In this document: positions 23,444 to 33,146 of the stretch, one piece after another | Position numbering within the stretch: position 1 is the stretch's first letter | Layout: each line of letters starts with the position of its first letter | Assembly: GCA_017410585.1 (NCBI GenBank) | Contig: JAFQQM010000016.1 | Location: 1 to 64,000 of the forward strand | DNA from: Clostridia bacterium | GTDB lineage: Bacteria > Bacillota > Clostridia > Oscillospirales > Acutalibacteraceae | Direction of reading: 5' to 3' | Length of the DNA: 64,000 nt | Notes under the pieces: model-generated | The model's database searches: none | Seen by the model: only the letters and a program-made list of their open reading frames with translations | What the model was told of the DNA's origin: nothing | Position numbers and translations under genes: made by a program

Positions 23444-25411
23444 ATGCTACAGTTTGCAAAACGCGCCGGAAGTCTGGCGCTGGCTGTATTGCTTCTTTTG
23501 ATGCTGTTGCCGACCTTTGCTGTGGGCGCGGCCAAGAGCGAGGCCGGCACGCTGGTCGAGACGACCTTCGATTTCTCCGCGATGGAGTCGATCGAAGAGG
23601 GGCGCAACGACGAGGAAAAGGCCGCTTCCAAGGCGAAGGTCAAGGAAAAACTGGAAGCCGCCGGTCTGGTCGAGGTCGAAAATCTGTTCCTGCGCGGTAA
23701 CTGGGGCCCGATCGTTAATCCGGGCGGCTTCAACGGTCAGGGCTGGTATATCCAAAAGGGTGTCCCCGCATCCGGCGAGACCATTAAAAATGCCACCTTG
23801 AGCCTGACCTACTGGGTCGCTACCGGTGACCCGCAGGGTTACATTGAGGTGTGGGCTTCTGCCGATAGCAAGAAGTACGAGAAAGTGTTCGAGCAGAAGG
23901 AAGGCAACGGTGACCCGTATGACACCAACACTCGTCAGGACCGTTCGATCAGCCTGCCGGTCAAATCCGGTCAGAAAGAGATCTACGTCAAGGTCGTGAT
24001 GGAACACTTTACCACCTATGAGGGTGCGGCGGTGGCTGTCAGCACGCTGGCGATCAACCGTGATCCCAAGTTGTATGAGCCGGTCAAGACCGACAAATCC
24101 CCCGAAGAACTGACGATGGTCAGTGATATGCATTCCTTCAACGCCCTCAAACCGGGCGAAGTCACCGCCGAAGATCTCGGTGCGGTGGAAGAGTTGAATA
24201 TGTTCTTCGGTATTGACGGTGTGCCGCTTTTGTCCCCGCGTAACGGCTACGAGATCGCTTCGGCGACTTGGAAACTGTCGGCGGCGGAAGGGGAACCGCT
24301 CAATGACTGTGTGCTGACGATGGTCGGCCGTACTTGGTGGATCAGCGAAAGCGTGAAAAATGACAACTACCTGAAGGTCTATGCCTCTACCGACGGTAAG
24401 ACCTATACGCTGGTCAAAGAACTTCGTTCCAATGACAATATGGATGATACCCAAAAGACCATCGTGGACGTCACCGACGTGGTCAAAGGCTACGCGCAGG
24501 CATACGTCAAGTTGGAATGGTTGGTCTTTGACAGCCCGCATATCTTCGGTATGCGTTCGGTCACTTTGACCGGTAACACAGCCGGTGTGGACAACTCGGC
24601 CGGTGTGCCGAGCAAGATGCCGGTCAGCAATTCCCAGTGCTTCACTTCGCTGCCGGTCGGCGCTGTTGACAAAGCGGCGGTGGAAGCGGAAAAATCCGGC
24701 AACCTGTATTTCGGCTACAATAAGACCCCGCTGTTGACCGCAACCGAGGCGGGGGAGGATGCCTACGGCATCTGGAAGGTCACCGCGATGGAGGGAGAGA
24801 CCTTCGACGATTGCTGGCTGACGCTGGTGGGCCGTTTCGGCTACGTCGATGAGAGCCTGAAAGATACGTCTTCCATCAAGATCTCGCTGTCGACCGATAA
24901 GGAAAAGTACAACGAGGTCAAGGTCATCACCCCGACCGACGACCAGTCTGACACCCAGAAGATCGCAATCGACCTGTCCAGCCAGACCTACGGCTTGACC
25001 GAGGTCTACGTCAAGGTCTACTGGTCGTCTAAGGACGATCCCTCGGCAATGGGTCTGCGTTCGCTGACGCTGGTCGCCAATGCCGGCGCAGACTACGATG
25101 CCTATACGCCGGAACTGGAAGATCGCGTGATCGGTGACGATGAGATGCCTCCTGTTGAGGATGCGCCGACCGATACTCCGTCGGATGAGCCCGACAATAA
25201 CGACGGTCAGCAGACCGATTCGGATGTCGATGCACCGAAGGATGAGGATCAGCCGAAAAACGGTTGGTTGATTTGGGTCATTATTGCGGCGGCTGTCGTG
25301 GTGGTAGCCGGCGGTGGTTTCTGTGTATGGTGGTTCCTGCTTCGCAAAAAGGCAGCCCCCGCCGAGGAGACGGAAGAAGCACCGACCGAGACTGACGGCG
25401 AAGCCGAATAA
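23444..25411 (+). CDS. Membrane-anchored protein with three beta modules
   Basis: A 655-residue exported protein. The signal peptide (LALAVLLLLMLLPTFAVGAA) is followed by three modules of about 150 residues related to those in the 20984 protein: a FDFSAM or FNALK opening, a central LSLTYWV or LTMVGR strand, and a closing YVKVVMEH or YVKLEW strand. An acidic, proline-rich linker leads to one C-terminal transmembrane helix (WLIWVIIAAAVVVVAGG) and a charged cytoplasmic tail rich in Glu and Pro. Unlike its neighbour it is held by the membrane helix, not by a sortase motif. The start is the ATG behind AAGGAGG; an ATG at 23381 would put a hydrophilic stretch before the signal. A glycan-binding role is inferred. 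Confidence 0.75.
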   Translation: MLQFAKRAGSLALAVLLLLMLLPTFAVGAAKSEAGTLVETTFDFSAMESIEEGRNDEEKAASKAKVKEKLEAAGLVEVENLFLRGNWGPIVNPGGFNGQGWYIQKGVPASGETIKNATLSLTYWVATGDPQGYIEVWASADSKKYEKVFEQKEGNGDPYDTNTRQDRSISLPVKSGQKEIYVKVVMEHFTTYEGAAVAVSTLAINRDPKLYEPVKTDKSPEELTMVSDMHSFNALKPGEVTAEDLGAVEELNMFFGIDGVPLLSPRNGYEIASATWKLSAAEGEPLNDCVLTMVGRTWWISESVKNDNYLKVYASTDGKTYTLVKELRSNDNMDDTQKTIVDVTDVVKGYAQAYVKLEWLVFDSPHIFGMRSVTLTGNTAGVDNSAGVPSKMPVSNSQCFTSLPVGAVDKAAVEAEKSGNLYFGYNKTPLLTATEAGEDAYGIWKVTAMEGETFDDCWLTLVGRFGYVDESLKDTSSIKISLSTDKEKYNEVKVITPTDDQSDTQKIAIDLSSQTYGLTEVYVKVYWSSKDDPSAMGLRSLTLVANAGADYDAYTPELEDRVIGDDEMPPVEDAPTDTPSDEPDNNDGQQTDSDVDAPKDEDQPKNGWLIWVIIAAAVVVVAGGGFCVWWFLLRKKAAPAEETEEAPTETDGEAE

Positions 25412-25425
25412 GAAAGGAGATTGCT

Positions 25426-26829
25426 ATGAAAAATTGGAAACGCGTAATCGCCCTGCTGATGGCGCTGGTGCTGGTGTTTGGCCTGACCGCTTGCGCCGGT
25501 GGCGGCAACGACGATCCGGCCGGCAACGATAAGCCCGGCGGAAACAGTTCCGGCGGTAACAACGCCAAGGTGGACTTCGGCGGTAAGACGCTCAAGGTCG
25601 CCGTGTGGTACGAGCCGGAAAAGCCGACGCTTGGTAACAGCGACAGTGAGGATGCTTGGTACTACTCGCTGAAAAATGCTGCCGAGGAGTACAACTGCGA
25701 GATCGAATGGATCATCGATTCTCAGGAAAATCACTTCAGCAAGTTCGTGCAGAAGAGCCTCTCCAACGAGGTGTATGCCGATATTATGATGTGCCACTCC
25801 TGGAACTACGTCAGCCTGATCGATCAGGGTCTGATCCTGCCGGTGACCGACTACGTCAGCGGCGCGGAGGATGCGGATCGCTGGAACCAGACGACCTATG
25901 TCTTGAACGGCGAAAACTGGGGTATCAACCCGAAATGGACCAACTACACCCCGACTTACTACCTGCTTATCAATACCAAACTGCTCAATCAGTTGAAATT
26001 GGAAAACCCGCAGAAACTCGCCCGTGAGGGTAAGTGGAATTGGGAGACCTTCCGTCAGTATTGCGCGGCGGCGACCGATCCGAGCAAGGAGCAGTTCGGT
26101 GTTGGTTGCTTTATGCTTTCCACCTTGCTCAAGACCGCCAATGACTTCGACTTTGCGGTTCCGGATGAAAACGGTGTGTATCGTAACGCCTTTACCTATC
26201 CGGCCACCAAGCAGAAGGGTATGGAAATTCTGGAACTGATCCAGAAAATGGCGCTGGAAGACAAATCCATCTACGGCGATTGGGTCGACGGTCAGGAAGC
26301 GATGGATTCTACTCTGAATGCGTTTAAGGACGGTAAACTGCTGTTTGCTTACTATCCGAATCCGGACAGCCTGAAGAAGTCCGGCTTTACCGATTACTCG
26401 GTCGTTACCGTCCCGATGGGCCCGTCCGGTACGGTTCTCAACGATACCGTCGGTGCTTTCTCGTTCTGGTGCCTGCCGAGCCGCTCGGAATTCTCCGCGG
26501 CGGACCGTGCGGCCTTCTGGATGGAAGCCAAACGGACCTGGGATCCGGCGGATGAAGAGGGTTACTTCGAGGAAAGCCGTGAGGATCGCGCAGATGAATT
26601 GCTCGATAAGCAGTACATCAATCGTGAGGACGTCGAGTTCTTGCTGGATATGGGCGCAGAGATGGCCTTCCTGCCGGCCGTTTCGCTCAATGTCGGTTCG
26701 TTGATCGCTGACGATATCTTCGGCGAAGTGATCCGTGGTAACAGCACGCCTTCGGCGGTCATCAGTACCACCGACGGTGAATTGCAGTCGATTATTGACG
26801 CGACTTATAATAGTAAGAAAGAAGAATAA
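25426..26829 (+). CDS. ABC sugar transporter solute-binding lipoprotein
   Basis: Extracellular solute-binding protein, family 1 type, 467 residues. It is a lipoprotein with lipobox LTAC (Cys23) followed by a Gly/Asn/Asp-rich linker. The mature domain has the two-lobe pattern with VAVWYEPEKP at the start, LYLLINTKLLNQ-like core strands and typical WETFRQY and GAFSFWCLPS segments. It would capture an oligosaccharide outside the membrane and deliver it to one of the two permease pairs downstream. The start ATG follows AAGAAAGGAG and the gene is 14 bases after the previous stop. A strong hairpin follows the stop and probably reduces expression of the permeases relative to this protein. The ligand is unknown. 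Confidence 0.92.
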   Translation: MKNWKRVIALLMALVLVFGLTACAGGGNDDPAGNDKPGGNSSGGNNAKVDFGGKTLKVAVWYEPEKPTLGNSDSEDAWYYSLKNAAEEYNCEIEWIIDSQENHFSKFVQKSLSNEVYADIMMCHSWNYVSLIDQGLILPVTDYVSGAEDADRWNQTTYVLNGENWGINPKWTNYTPTYYLLINTKLLNQLKLENPQKLAREGKWNWETFRQYCAAATDPSKEQFGVGCFMLSTLLKTANDFDFAVPDENGVYRNAFTYPATKQKGMEILELIQKMALEDKSIYGDWVDGQEAMDSTLNAFKDGKLLFAYYPNPDSLKKSGFTDYSVVTVPMGPSGTVLNDTVGAFSFWCLPSRSEFSAADRAAFWMEAKRTWDPADEEGYFEESREDRADELLDKQYINREDVEFLLDMGAEMAFLPAVSLNVGSLIADDIFGEVIRGNSTPSAVISTTDGELQSIIDATYNSKKEE

Positions 26830-26834
26830 GGAGA

Positions 26835-26876
26835 AGACCGTCCCACCGGAGTTCTCCGGTGGGACGGTCTGTTTTC
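26835..26876 (+). terminator. Strong intra-operon hairpin after the binding-protein gene
   Basis: A perfect 16-bp stem (26835-26850 with 26855-26870, loop GTTC) is followed by GTTTTCC. It could be a leaky terminator or an mRNA-stabilising stem. Such hairpins behind binding-protein genes are a known way to make more binder than permease. Confidence 0.75.
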
Positions 26877-26902
26877 CCCCGCAACAGTAATGGAGTGGTG
26901 AT

Positions 26903-29800
26903 ATGTTGAAACGCATACAAATTTGGATAACGGCAGCCGCCTTGCTGGCGATGTGTCTGCTGTCACATACGGCGTCATTTGCCGCCTTGGCTGCGCCGTC
27001 TGCTGAAGAGCAGCCGGTCCCGCCGACAACGGTGACGATGCCTTCTGCGGAATATGAGCAGTACCTGACCGATAAGACCTCTGCGCCTGCTGACGCAGTG
27101 ATCGAGGTGGCGGGCACGGCTTTTTCGTCATACGCGGAATTCCAACCGGAAATTACCGAGATCGAGGGCGTTTCGGCTGCTACTACCGACGTATGGGGAA
27201 GTATCACCTATACCTTCACGGTCGAAAAGAGCGGTCTGTACGATCTGGACATCACCTATTATCCGTTGGACGGTTACGGTGATACCATCGAACGTGTACT
27301 CTATTTAGACGGCGAGATTCCTTACAGCGAGGCGCGTAGCCTGCTGTTCCAACGCCGTTTTGAGGATGAGGGCGATAAGCGCTATTCCACCTCCGGCAAC
27401 GAATACCGCCGTGATCAGGCGGAGATCTTTGCGTGGTACACCACGCCGGCGCACAGCGGCTACGGCTTTGTGGATTCGCCGCTTAAGTTTTATTTGACCG
27501 AGGGTACCCATACCCTCACGCTGGAAAGCGTTGCCGAGCCGATGGCGATCGGTTCGCTTCGTTTCTTTGTTCGTGATACGTTGCCGACTTATGCCGAGGT
27601 CGTCAAGCAGTATCAGGCCGCCGGACTGAAAAAGGGAAGCGGCCAATCGGTATATGAGGCAGAGGATGCCTCCGGCAAATCGGCGCAGACGCTGTATGCG
27701 GTCGAGGACCGCAGTTCCTGCGTCACTACCCCGTATGAACCGACCCTTATTTTGCTCAATTGTATCGGTTCGAACAACTGGAAATACCGTGGCCAGTGGA
27801 TCGAATGGACGGTCACTGTGCCGGAAGAAGGGCTGTATACGCTGTCCTTCCGTACCAAACAGGACTTTGTGTCCGGTGCCAGCGCCTCCCGTCGCCTAAC
27901 GGTCAATGGCGAGGTACCGTTTAAGGAAGCGGAGACGCTGCGCGTTCCGTTTGACCTGTCCTGGCAGATGTTCACCCCGGGGAACGCAGACGGGGCATAT
28001 CTGTTCCACCTCAATGCCGGCGATAATACCATCCGGCTGGAGGTCGTGACCGGCGAATTGGCGCCGGTACTGACGCAGGTGAGCAATACGGTGGAAGATC
28101 TGACCGCTTTGTATCGCCGTATGACGGCGATCATCGGTAGTTTCCCCGACCCACTGCGTGACTATCACTTAGAAGATTCCATTCCGGATATGGTGTCCAT
28201 TATGGAGACCGCGCATTCGGAATTGACAGCCGCCAACAAACTGCTGGAAAAACTCAGCGGTACCAAGGGCGAGCAATCCGCATATATCGACCAGATGCTG
28301 GTGTTGTTGGAGACGATGCTTAAGAAAAAAGACGTCATTCCGGAACAACTGGGTACATTCAGCGACCGTATCAACGCGCTGTCTTCGTGGGCGGCCTCCG
28401 CATCGGAGGTGCCGTTGCTCATCGACAAGGTGATCGTTTCGGACGGCGAGTCGAAACTGCCCCGCACCGAGGGCAATTTCTTCCAGAAGATCTGGTTTGC
28501 TATCGTCAACTTCTTCGCCTCCTTCACCGTTGACTACTATACGGTGGAGAGTATGGTGGAGGTCGAGACCGACCGCGAGATCACGCTGTGGCTGGCGGGC
28601 AACTCCGGTCGTGATCAGGCCAGTATCCTGCGCGATCTGGTGGATAAGGAATTTACCGCCAACACCGGCATCCGCCTCAACATCCGTCTGGTGAATATGG
28701 GCGTGTTGTGGCAGGCGGTCGCCAGCGACGTCGGCCCCGACGTGGCGATTTTCCAAGGTCAGGCTGCGCCGCTTAACTACGGCGTCCGCGGTGCGCTTTA
28801 CGATCTCAGTCAGTTTGAAAACTGCGACGAGGTGCTGTCCCGCTTTGCGGAAAGTGCGGTCACCCCGTTCCGGCTGGGGGATAGCGTCTATGCGCTTCCT
28901 GAACAGCAGGTCTTTATGATGATGTTCACCCGCACCGATATTTTGGGAGAACTGAATCTCACTACGCCTCAAACGTGGGATGATATGTATGCGCTCATCC
29001 CCACGTTGCAAGAGCAGGGTATGGAGATCGGCTTGCCGTTGCCGACCACCGTGCAGTCCGGTAGTGACTCCACGGCATTAAATCCGATGTATACCAGTCT
29101 GCTGTTGCAAAACGGCGCATCGGTCTACGATGAGGATAACCGCTTGTGCGTACTGGATGACCTTAAGGCGGTCAACTGCTTTGTGGAATGGTCGGAGTAT
29201 TACACCAAATACAACTTCACCAAGAGTTACAGCCCCATCAACCGCTTCCGCACCGGTACCATGCCGATCGTGCTGAGCGATTATACCTTCTACAATCAAC
29301 TGGTGCTGGCGGCACCGGAAATTGACGGTGCGTGGGAGATGACGCCCATCCCCGGTATCCTGCAGGAGGACGGCAGTATTTGCCGCAACACCTCCTCTTC
29401 CGGTTCGGCGGCGATGATCTTCGCCAACACCGACGACCCCGATGCGTCGTGGGAGTTCCTTAAATGGTGGACCGAGGCGGACACGCAGGTGCAGTACGGT
29501 CGCGAGTTGGAGACGATCCAAGGTGCTTCCGCCCGTTGGCCCACCGCCAACTTAGAGGCGATGGAACAACTTGGTTGGACTCGCACCGCCGCGGCGGCGC
29601 TGAAAGAGCAATGGCAGTACGTGTACGGTATTCCGGAAGTGCCGGGTGGCTACTACGTCGGCCGTACCGTCTCCAACGCGATCAAATCGACCATCAATAT
29701 GGGCGAGAATCCCCGTGAATCCATTCTGGATGCGGTGGAGGATATCAATGAAGAGATCTTGAGTAAACGAGAGGAATTCGGTCTGGAGGGAAGCGAATGA
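26903..29800 (+). CDS. Chimeric solute-binding protein with N-terminal sugar-binding-like domains
   Basis: A 965-residue exported protein. After the signal peptide, two beta-sandwich regions (about 60-225 and 245-415) resemble CBM6/35-type carbohydrate modules: EVAGTAFSSYAEF...GLYDLDITYYP, then VYEAEDASG...WIEWTVTVPEEGLYTLSFRTK. A helical connector of about 150 residues follows. The C-terminal 410 residues form a family 1 ABC solute-binding domain (REITLWLAGNSGRDQ, MMMFTRTDILGELNL, FRTGTMPIVLSDYTFYN). No lipobox is clear, so the N-terminus may remain as an uncleaved anchor. The stop overlaps the permease start by four bases, tying it to that pair. I infer that it grips polymer at the surface and passes released oligosaccharide to the transporter. 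Confidence 0.85.
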   Translation: MLKRIQIWITAAALLAMCLLSHTASFAALAAPSAEEQPVPPTTVTMPSAEYEQYLTDKTSAPADAVIEVAGTAFSSYAEFQPEITEIEGVSAATTDVWGSITYTFTVEKSGLYDLDITYYPLDGYGDTIERVLYLDGEIPYSEARSLLFQRRFEDEGDKRYSTSGNEYRRDQAEIFAWYTTPAHSGYGFVDSPLKFYLTEGTHTLTLESVAEPMAIGSLRFFVRDTLPTYAEVVKQYQAAGLKKGSGQSVYEAEDASGKSAQTLYAVEDRSSCVTTPYEPTLILLNCIGSNNWKYRGQWIEWTVTVPEEGLYTLSFRTKQDFVSGASASRRLTVNGEVPFKEAETLRVPFDLSWQMFTPGNADGAYLFHLNAGDNTIRLEVVTGELAPVLTQVSNTVEDLTALYRRMTAIIGSFPDPLRDYHLEDSIPDMVSIMETAHSELTAANKLLEKLSGTKGEQSAYIDQMLVLLETMLKKKDVIPEQLGTFSDRINALSSWAASASEVPLLIDKVIVSDGESKLPRTEGNFFQKIWFAIVNFFASFTVDYYTVESMVEVETDREITLWLAGNSGRDQASILRDLVDKEFTANTGIRLNIRLVNMGVLWQAVASDVGPDVAIFQGQAAPLNYGVRGALYDLSQFENCDEVLSRFAESAVTPFRLGDSVYALPEQQVFMMMFTRTDILGELNLTTPQTWDDMYALIPTLQEQGMEIGLPLPTTVQSGSDSTALNPMYTSLLLQNGASVYDEDNRLCVLDDLKAVNCFVEWSEYYTKYNFTKSYSPINRFRTGTMPIVLSDYTFYNQLVLAAPEIDGAWEMTPIPGILQEDGSICRNTSSSGSAAMIFANTDDPDASWEFLKWWTEADTQVQYGRELETIQGASARWPTANLEAMEQLGWTRTAAAALKEQWQYVYGIPEVPGGYYVGRTVSNAIKSTINMGENPRESILDAVEDINEEILSKREEFGLEGSE

Positions 29801-30717
29801 ACAATAAGACCTTCAAAGAACGGTTTCGCTATCAGTGCCGTTTAGCGTGGAATAACCGCTCCGGCTACGTGTTGATGGCGCCGTTTATGATCATTTTCTT
29901 CGCATTCACGGTGATTCCGGTGCTGATGACCATCGCACTGAGTTTTACCGAATACAACATTCTGCAAGCACCGGTGTTTGTCGGCTGGAAGAACTACCGC
30001 GATCTGTTCGTTAACGATGCGGAGTTCCTCATCGCTCTTCGTAACACCGTGGTGTTTGCGCTGATCACCGGTCCCGTCGGCTATTTTCTGTCCTTCTTTG
30101 CGGCGTGGATCATCAACGAATTCCGCCCTATCATCCGCGGTATTCTTACCTTTATCTTTTATGTCCCGACCATCTCGGGTACGGTGTATACCATCTGGTC
30201 GATCATCTTCTCCAGCGATATGTACGGCTATGCCAACAGTTTTCTGATGCGCTTGGGGATCATTGATAACCCGATCGAATGGTTTAGTACCGATGTCTAT
30301 ATCCTGCCGCTGATCATCATCGTGCAGTTGTGGATGAGTATGGGTTCCGGCTTCCTTGTTATGCGCGCCGGTACGGCTTCGGTCGATCAGCAGTATTACG
30401 AGGCGGCGGCCATCGACGGTGTCCGCAACCGCTTCCAAGAGGTCATCTACATTACTGTGCCGATGATGGCACCCCACCTGATCACGGCGGCGGTGTTGCA
30501 GATCACCGGTATGTTCTCTAACGTCGGCGCTTCCATTGCGCTGGCCGGTTTCCCGTCTACCAACTATGCCGGTCACTTGATCATGACCCACTTGATGGAC
30601 TACAACGCCTACCGTGTCGAACGCGGCTATGCGTCCGCCATTTCGGTGGTGCTGTTCATTTTGATGGTGACCATCAACGCCATTTCGGTGCGCGGCTTGC
30701 GAAAGGTGGGGAAGTAA
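29797..30717 (+). CDS. ABC sugar permease, MalF/UgpA type (pair 1)
   Basis: Integral membrane permease of 306 residues with six hydrophobic segments. The EAA loop that docks on the ATPase is EAAAIDGVRNRFQEVIYITVPM. The N-terminal FIIFFAFTVIPVLMTIALSFTEYN is typical of MalF/UgpA-class sugar permeases (CUT1). Its start overlaps the chimeric binding protein's stop and it ends one base before the second permease. No ATP-binding subunit is in the window, so it should use a shared MsmX-like ATPase. Confidence 0.95.
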   Translation: MNNKTFKERFRYQCRLAWNNRSGYVLMAPFMIIFFAFTVIPVLMTIALSFTEYNILQAPVFVGWKNYRDLFVNDAEFLIALRNTVVFALITGPVGYFLSFFAAWIINEFRPIIRGILTFIFYVPTISGTVYTIWSIIFSSDMYGYANSFLMRLGIIDNPIEWFSTDVYILPLIIIVQLWMSMGSGFLVMRAGTASVDQQYYEAAAIDGVRNRFQEVIYITVPMMAPHLITAAVLQITGMFSNVGASIALAGFPSTNYAGHLIMTHLMDYNAYRVERGYASAISVVLFILMVTINAISVRGLRKVGK

Positions 30718-30718
30718 G

Positions 30719-31651
30719 ATGTCTGTAAAACAATTGGCTGCTCGCTTCCGCCTTCCGCGTAAAGAGAAAAAGCAACGGGTCCACCGCCGTGTCGACCTCA
30801 TCGGCACCGGCTCTCGCCGAAACCGAAAGGCATACGGCGACGTGATGATGCTGGTCTTGATCGGCATTATGGCGGCATTCAGCTTTTTCCCGCTGTTGAT
30901 GGCGGTCAATATGTCCTTAAAACCGATCCACGAGTTGTTCTATTACCCGCCGAAGATCTTTGCGGAAAATCCGACGCTGGATAACTTCCGGATGCTGTTT
31001 TCGCTGATGCAGAACACTCGCGTGTCCTTCTTCCGCTACGCTTTTAATACCCTCTTTATCTCGATCGGTGCCACCCTCGGTCACGTCTTTTTGGCGTCGA
31101 TGGCGGCGTATCCGCTGGCCAAGATGAAGATTCCGGGTATCAAAACGCTCAACCAGATGGTGATGCTGTCGCTGATGTTTGTGCCGGCGGTCACCGACGT
31201 TGCCAACTACCTGACCGTTTCGTGGCTTGGGTGGCTGGATACGTATTGGGCGTGCATCGTGCCGGCGATGGGTGCATCGCTCGGTCTGTTCATTATGCGA
31301 AATTATATGACCACCATTCCGGACACCTTGTTGGAAGCGGCCACCATCGACGGTTGCTCCAACTACGGAATCTACTGGAAGATCATTATGCCGATGGCGC
31401 GTCCCGCTTGGCTGACCGTCACCATTTTGATGTTCCAGCAGGTATGGAATATGGATAACACCAACTACGTCTATTCCGAGGCTCTCAAAACGCTGCCGTA
31501 TGCACTCAGCCAGATCACCAGCGGTGCGCTGGTGCGTATGGGTGCGGCTCAGGCGGTCGGCGTGCTGATGATGATCGTACCGGCCGTGGTGTTCCTCGTC
31601 AACCAGACGAAGATCATCGATACGATGGCTTCGTCCGGCATTAAGGAATAA
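30719..31651 (+). CDS. ABC sugar permease, MalG/UgpE type (pair 1)
   Basis: Partner permease of 310 residues. A basic cytoplasmic N-terminus of about 40 residues precedes six membrane segments. The EAA loop is EAATIDGCSNYGIYWKIIMPMA, standard for CUT1 permeases. It forms a heterodimer channel with the 29797 product. The ATG comes one base after the previous stop, with GGTGGGGAAG just upstream as its ribosome site. Confidence 0.95.
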   Translation: MSVKQLAARFRLPRKEKKQRVHRRVDLIGTGSRRNRKAYGDVMMLVLIGIMAAFSFFPLLMAVNMSLKPIHELFYYPPKIFAENPTLDNFRMLFSLMQNTRVSFFRYAFNTLFISIGATLGHVFLASMAAYPLAKMKIPGIKTLNQMVMLSLMFVPAVTDVANYLTVSWLGWLDTYWACIVPAMGASLGLFIMRNYMTTIPDTLLEAATIDGCSNYGIYWKIIMPMARPAWLTVTILMFQQVWNMDNTNYVYSEALKTLPYALSQITSGALVRMGAAQAVGVLMMIVPAVVFLVNQTKIIDTMASSGIKE

Positions 31652-31664
31652 GGGGGGGACGACT

Positions 31665-33131
31665 GTGAAAAAGTGTTTGATCTTGCTGATGGCGCTTTTG
31701 CTGTTCGCCTGCGCCCCGCTGACGGTTACCGCTTCTGAGCCGTACCGTGGCTATACCTATTCCTCTACCGACGAAGGCACGTTGGACGTGGCGGCACCGC
31801 AGGCTTATCTGCCCTCTGCCGTCTACGGGAGCAAGGAACTGGGCGTGACCCTGACCTCGCCGGAGGACCTGCAGTTTGATAAGAACGGCAACTTGTATGT
31901 TTGCGATGCCGGTCAAAACGCCATCTACGTGTTTTCGCCGGACCTGCAACTGATCCGCACGGTGACCGGATTTGATAACAACGGTACGCCGGATACCTTC
32001 TCGCAACCGTACGGCATTTTTGTGACCGACGGGGGAGAACTGTACGTGGCGGATTTCGGCCATGAGCGCGTGGTGGCGTTAAACGCCGACGGTTCGCTCT
32101 TGCGGATCGTTACCAAGCCGGATTCCGACCTGCTAAACGAGTCCTTCGTGTTCCAGCCGCAAAAGGTGTTGGTGGATACCGCCAACCGCCTGTTCGTGCT
32201 TTCCAAAAACGTCAACGAAGGTATTTTGCAGTTTACCGAGCAGGGAAAATTTCTCGGTTTCTACGGCAGTAACACGGTTACCGCCAACCCCATCGATATC
32301 ATCTGGAAAGAGATTATGACCGAGGAGCAGACCGGTAAACTGACGCAGTTTGTGCCGGTGGAATACAAAAACTTCTCGCTGGATCACAAGGGCTTTATCT
32401 ACGCGGTTACCGCTGTTTCGGACGTCGGCGATCCCATTCGCCGTATCAATCTGTCCGGTGGTGACGTGCTGGTGCGTGCCCCGATCGACGGCTCCGAAAA
32501 GGTGATGGGTGACGTCTCCTATCCGTACGGCGGCGTTACCGGCATCGTCGGTCCTTCCAGTTTTGTGGATATCACTTCGGATAATCTCGGTAATTACTAC
32601 GTCCTTGATGACAAACGCGGTCGCGTCTTTACCTACGATGAAGAAGGCAACCTACTGTTTGTGTTCGGAGCGCTCAACTCCGGTCAGGTCGGTTCTTTCT
32701 CATCCCCTTCGGCCATTGCCTATCACGAACATCGCGTATACGCGCTGGATCGTGCCAACGCCGAAATGATCGTGTTTGAACCCACCGAGTACGCCCGTAT
32801 TATGGAAGAGGCGATGAACTCCTACCTGTTGCAGGAATATGAGGAAAGTCTGGAACTGTGGGAAGAGATCATCAAGCGCAACAACAACTGCGACCTCGCC
32901 TACTACAAGGCGGGTTATTGCCTCTACCGTATGATGGAGTATCCCAAGGCAATGGAATACTTCAAACTGGTCAACGCGAAGGAATCCTATTCCGATGCGA
33001 TGGTCAAATATAACCAGATCGTTATGGACGCTAACTTCGAGACCTACGCTACCGTTGCCGCTGTGGTCGTGGCGGCGGGCTTGATCGCGTGGGTGGTCGT
33101 CCGCATTATCCGCAAGCGGAAATCCGTATGA
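31665..33131 (+). CDS. Exported NHL-repeat and TPR protein with C-terminal anchor
   Basis: A 488-residue exported protein. It has a signal peptide (cleavage near LTVTASEPY), then a beta-propeller of NHL repeats (SPEDLQFDKNGNLYVCD, QPYGIFVTDGGELYVAD, FVDITSDNLGNYYVLD, SPSAIAYHEHRVYALD). About 90 residues of TPR-like helices follow (YESLELWEEIIKRNNNCDLAYYKAGYCLYR), then a C-terminal transmembrane helix and a basic tail. NHL propellers bind proteins, carbohydrates or nucleic acids. The family regularly accompanies YIP1 and DUF5696 proteins with sugar permeases in Firmicutes, as here. It begins at GTG behind AGGGGGGGAC. I infer a role in assembling or gating the transporter at the outer face; this is not established. 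Confidence 0.85.
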   Translation: MKKCLILLMALLLFACAPLTVTASEPYRGYTYSSTDEGTLDVAAPQAYLPSAVYGSKELGVTLTSPEDLQFDKNGNLYVCDAGQNAIYVFSPDLQLIRTVTGFDNNGTPDTFSQPYGIFVTDGGELYVADFGHERVVALNADGSLLRIVTKPDSDLLNESFVFQPQKVLVDTANRLFVLSKNVNEGILQFTEQGKFLGFYGSNTVTANPIDIIWKEIMTEEQTGKLTQFVPVEYKNFSLDHKGFIYAVTAVSDVGDPIRRINLSGGDVLVRAPIDGSEKVMGDVSYPYGGVTGIVGPSSFVDITSDNLGNYYVLDDKRGRVFTYDEEGNLLFVFGALNSGQVGSFSSPSAIAYHEHRVYALDRANAEMIVFEPTEYARIMEEAMNSYLLQEYEESLELWEEIIKRNNNCDLAYYKAGYCLYRMMEYPKAMEYFKLVNAKESYSDAMVKYNQIVMDANFETYATVAAVVVAAGLIAWVVVRIIRKRKSV

Positions 33132-33146
33132 GAGGGGTGGAGTAAA

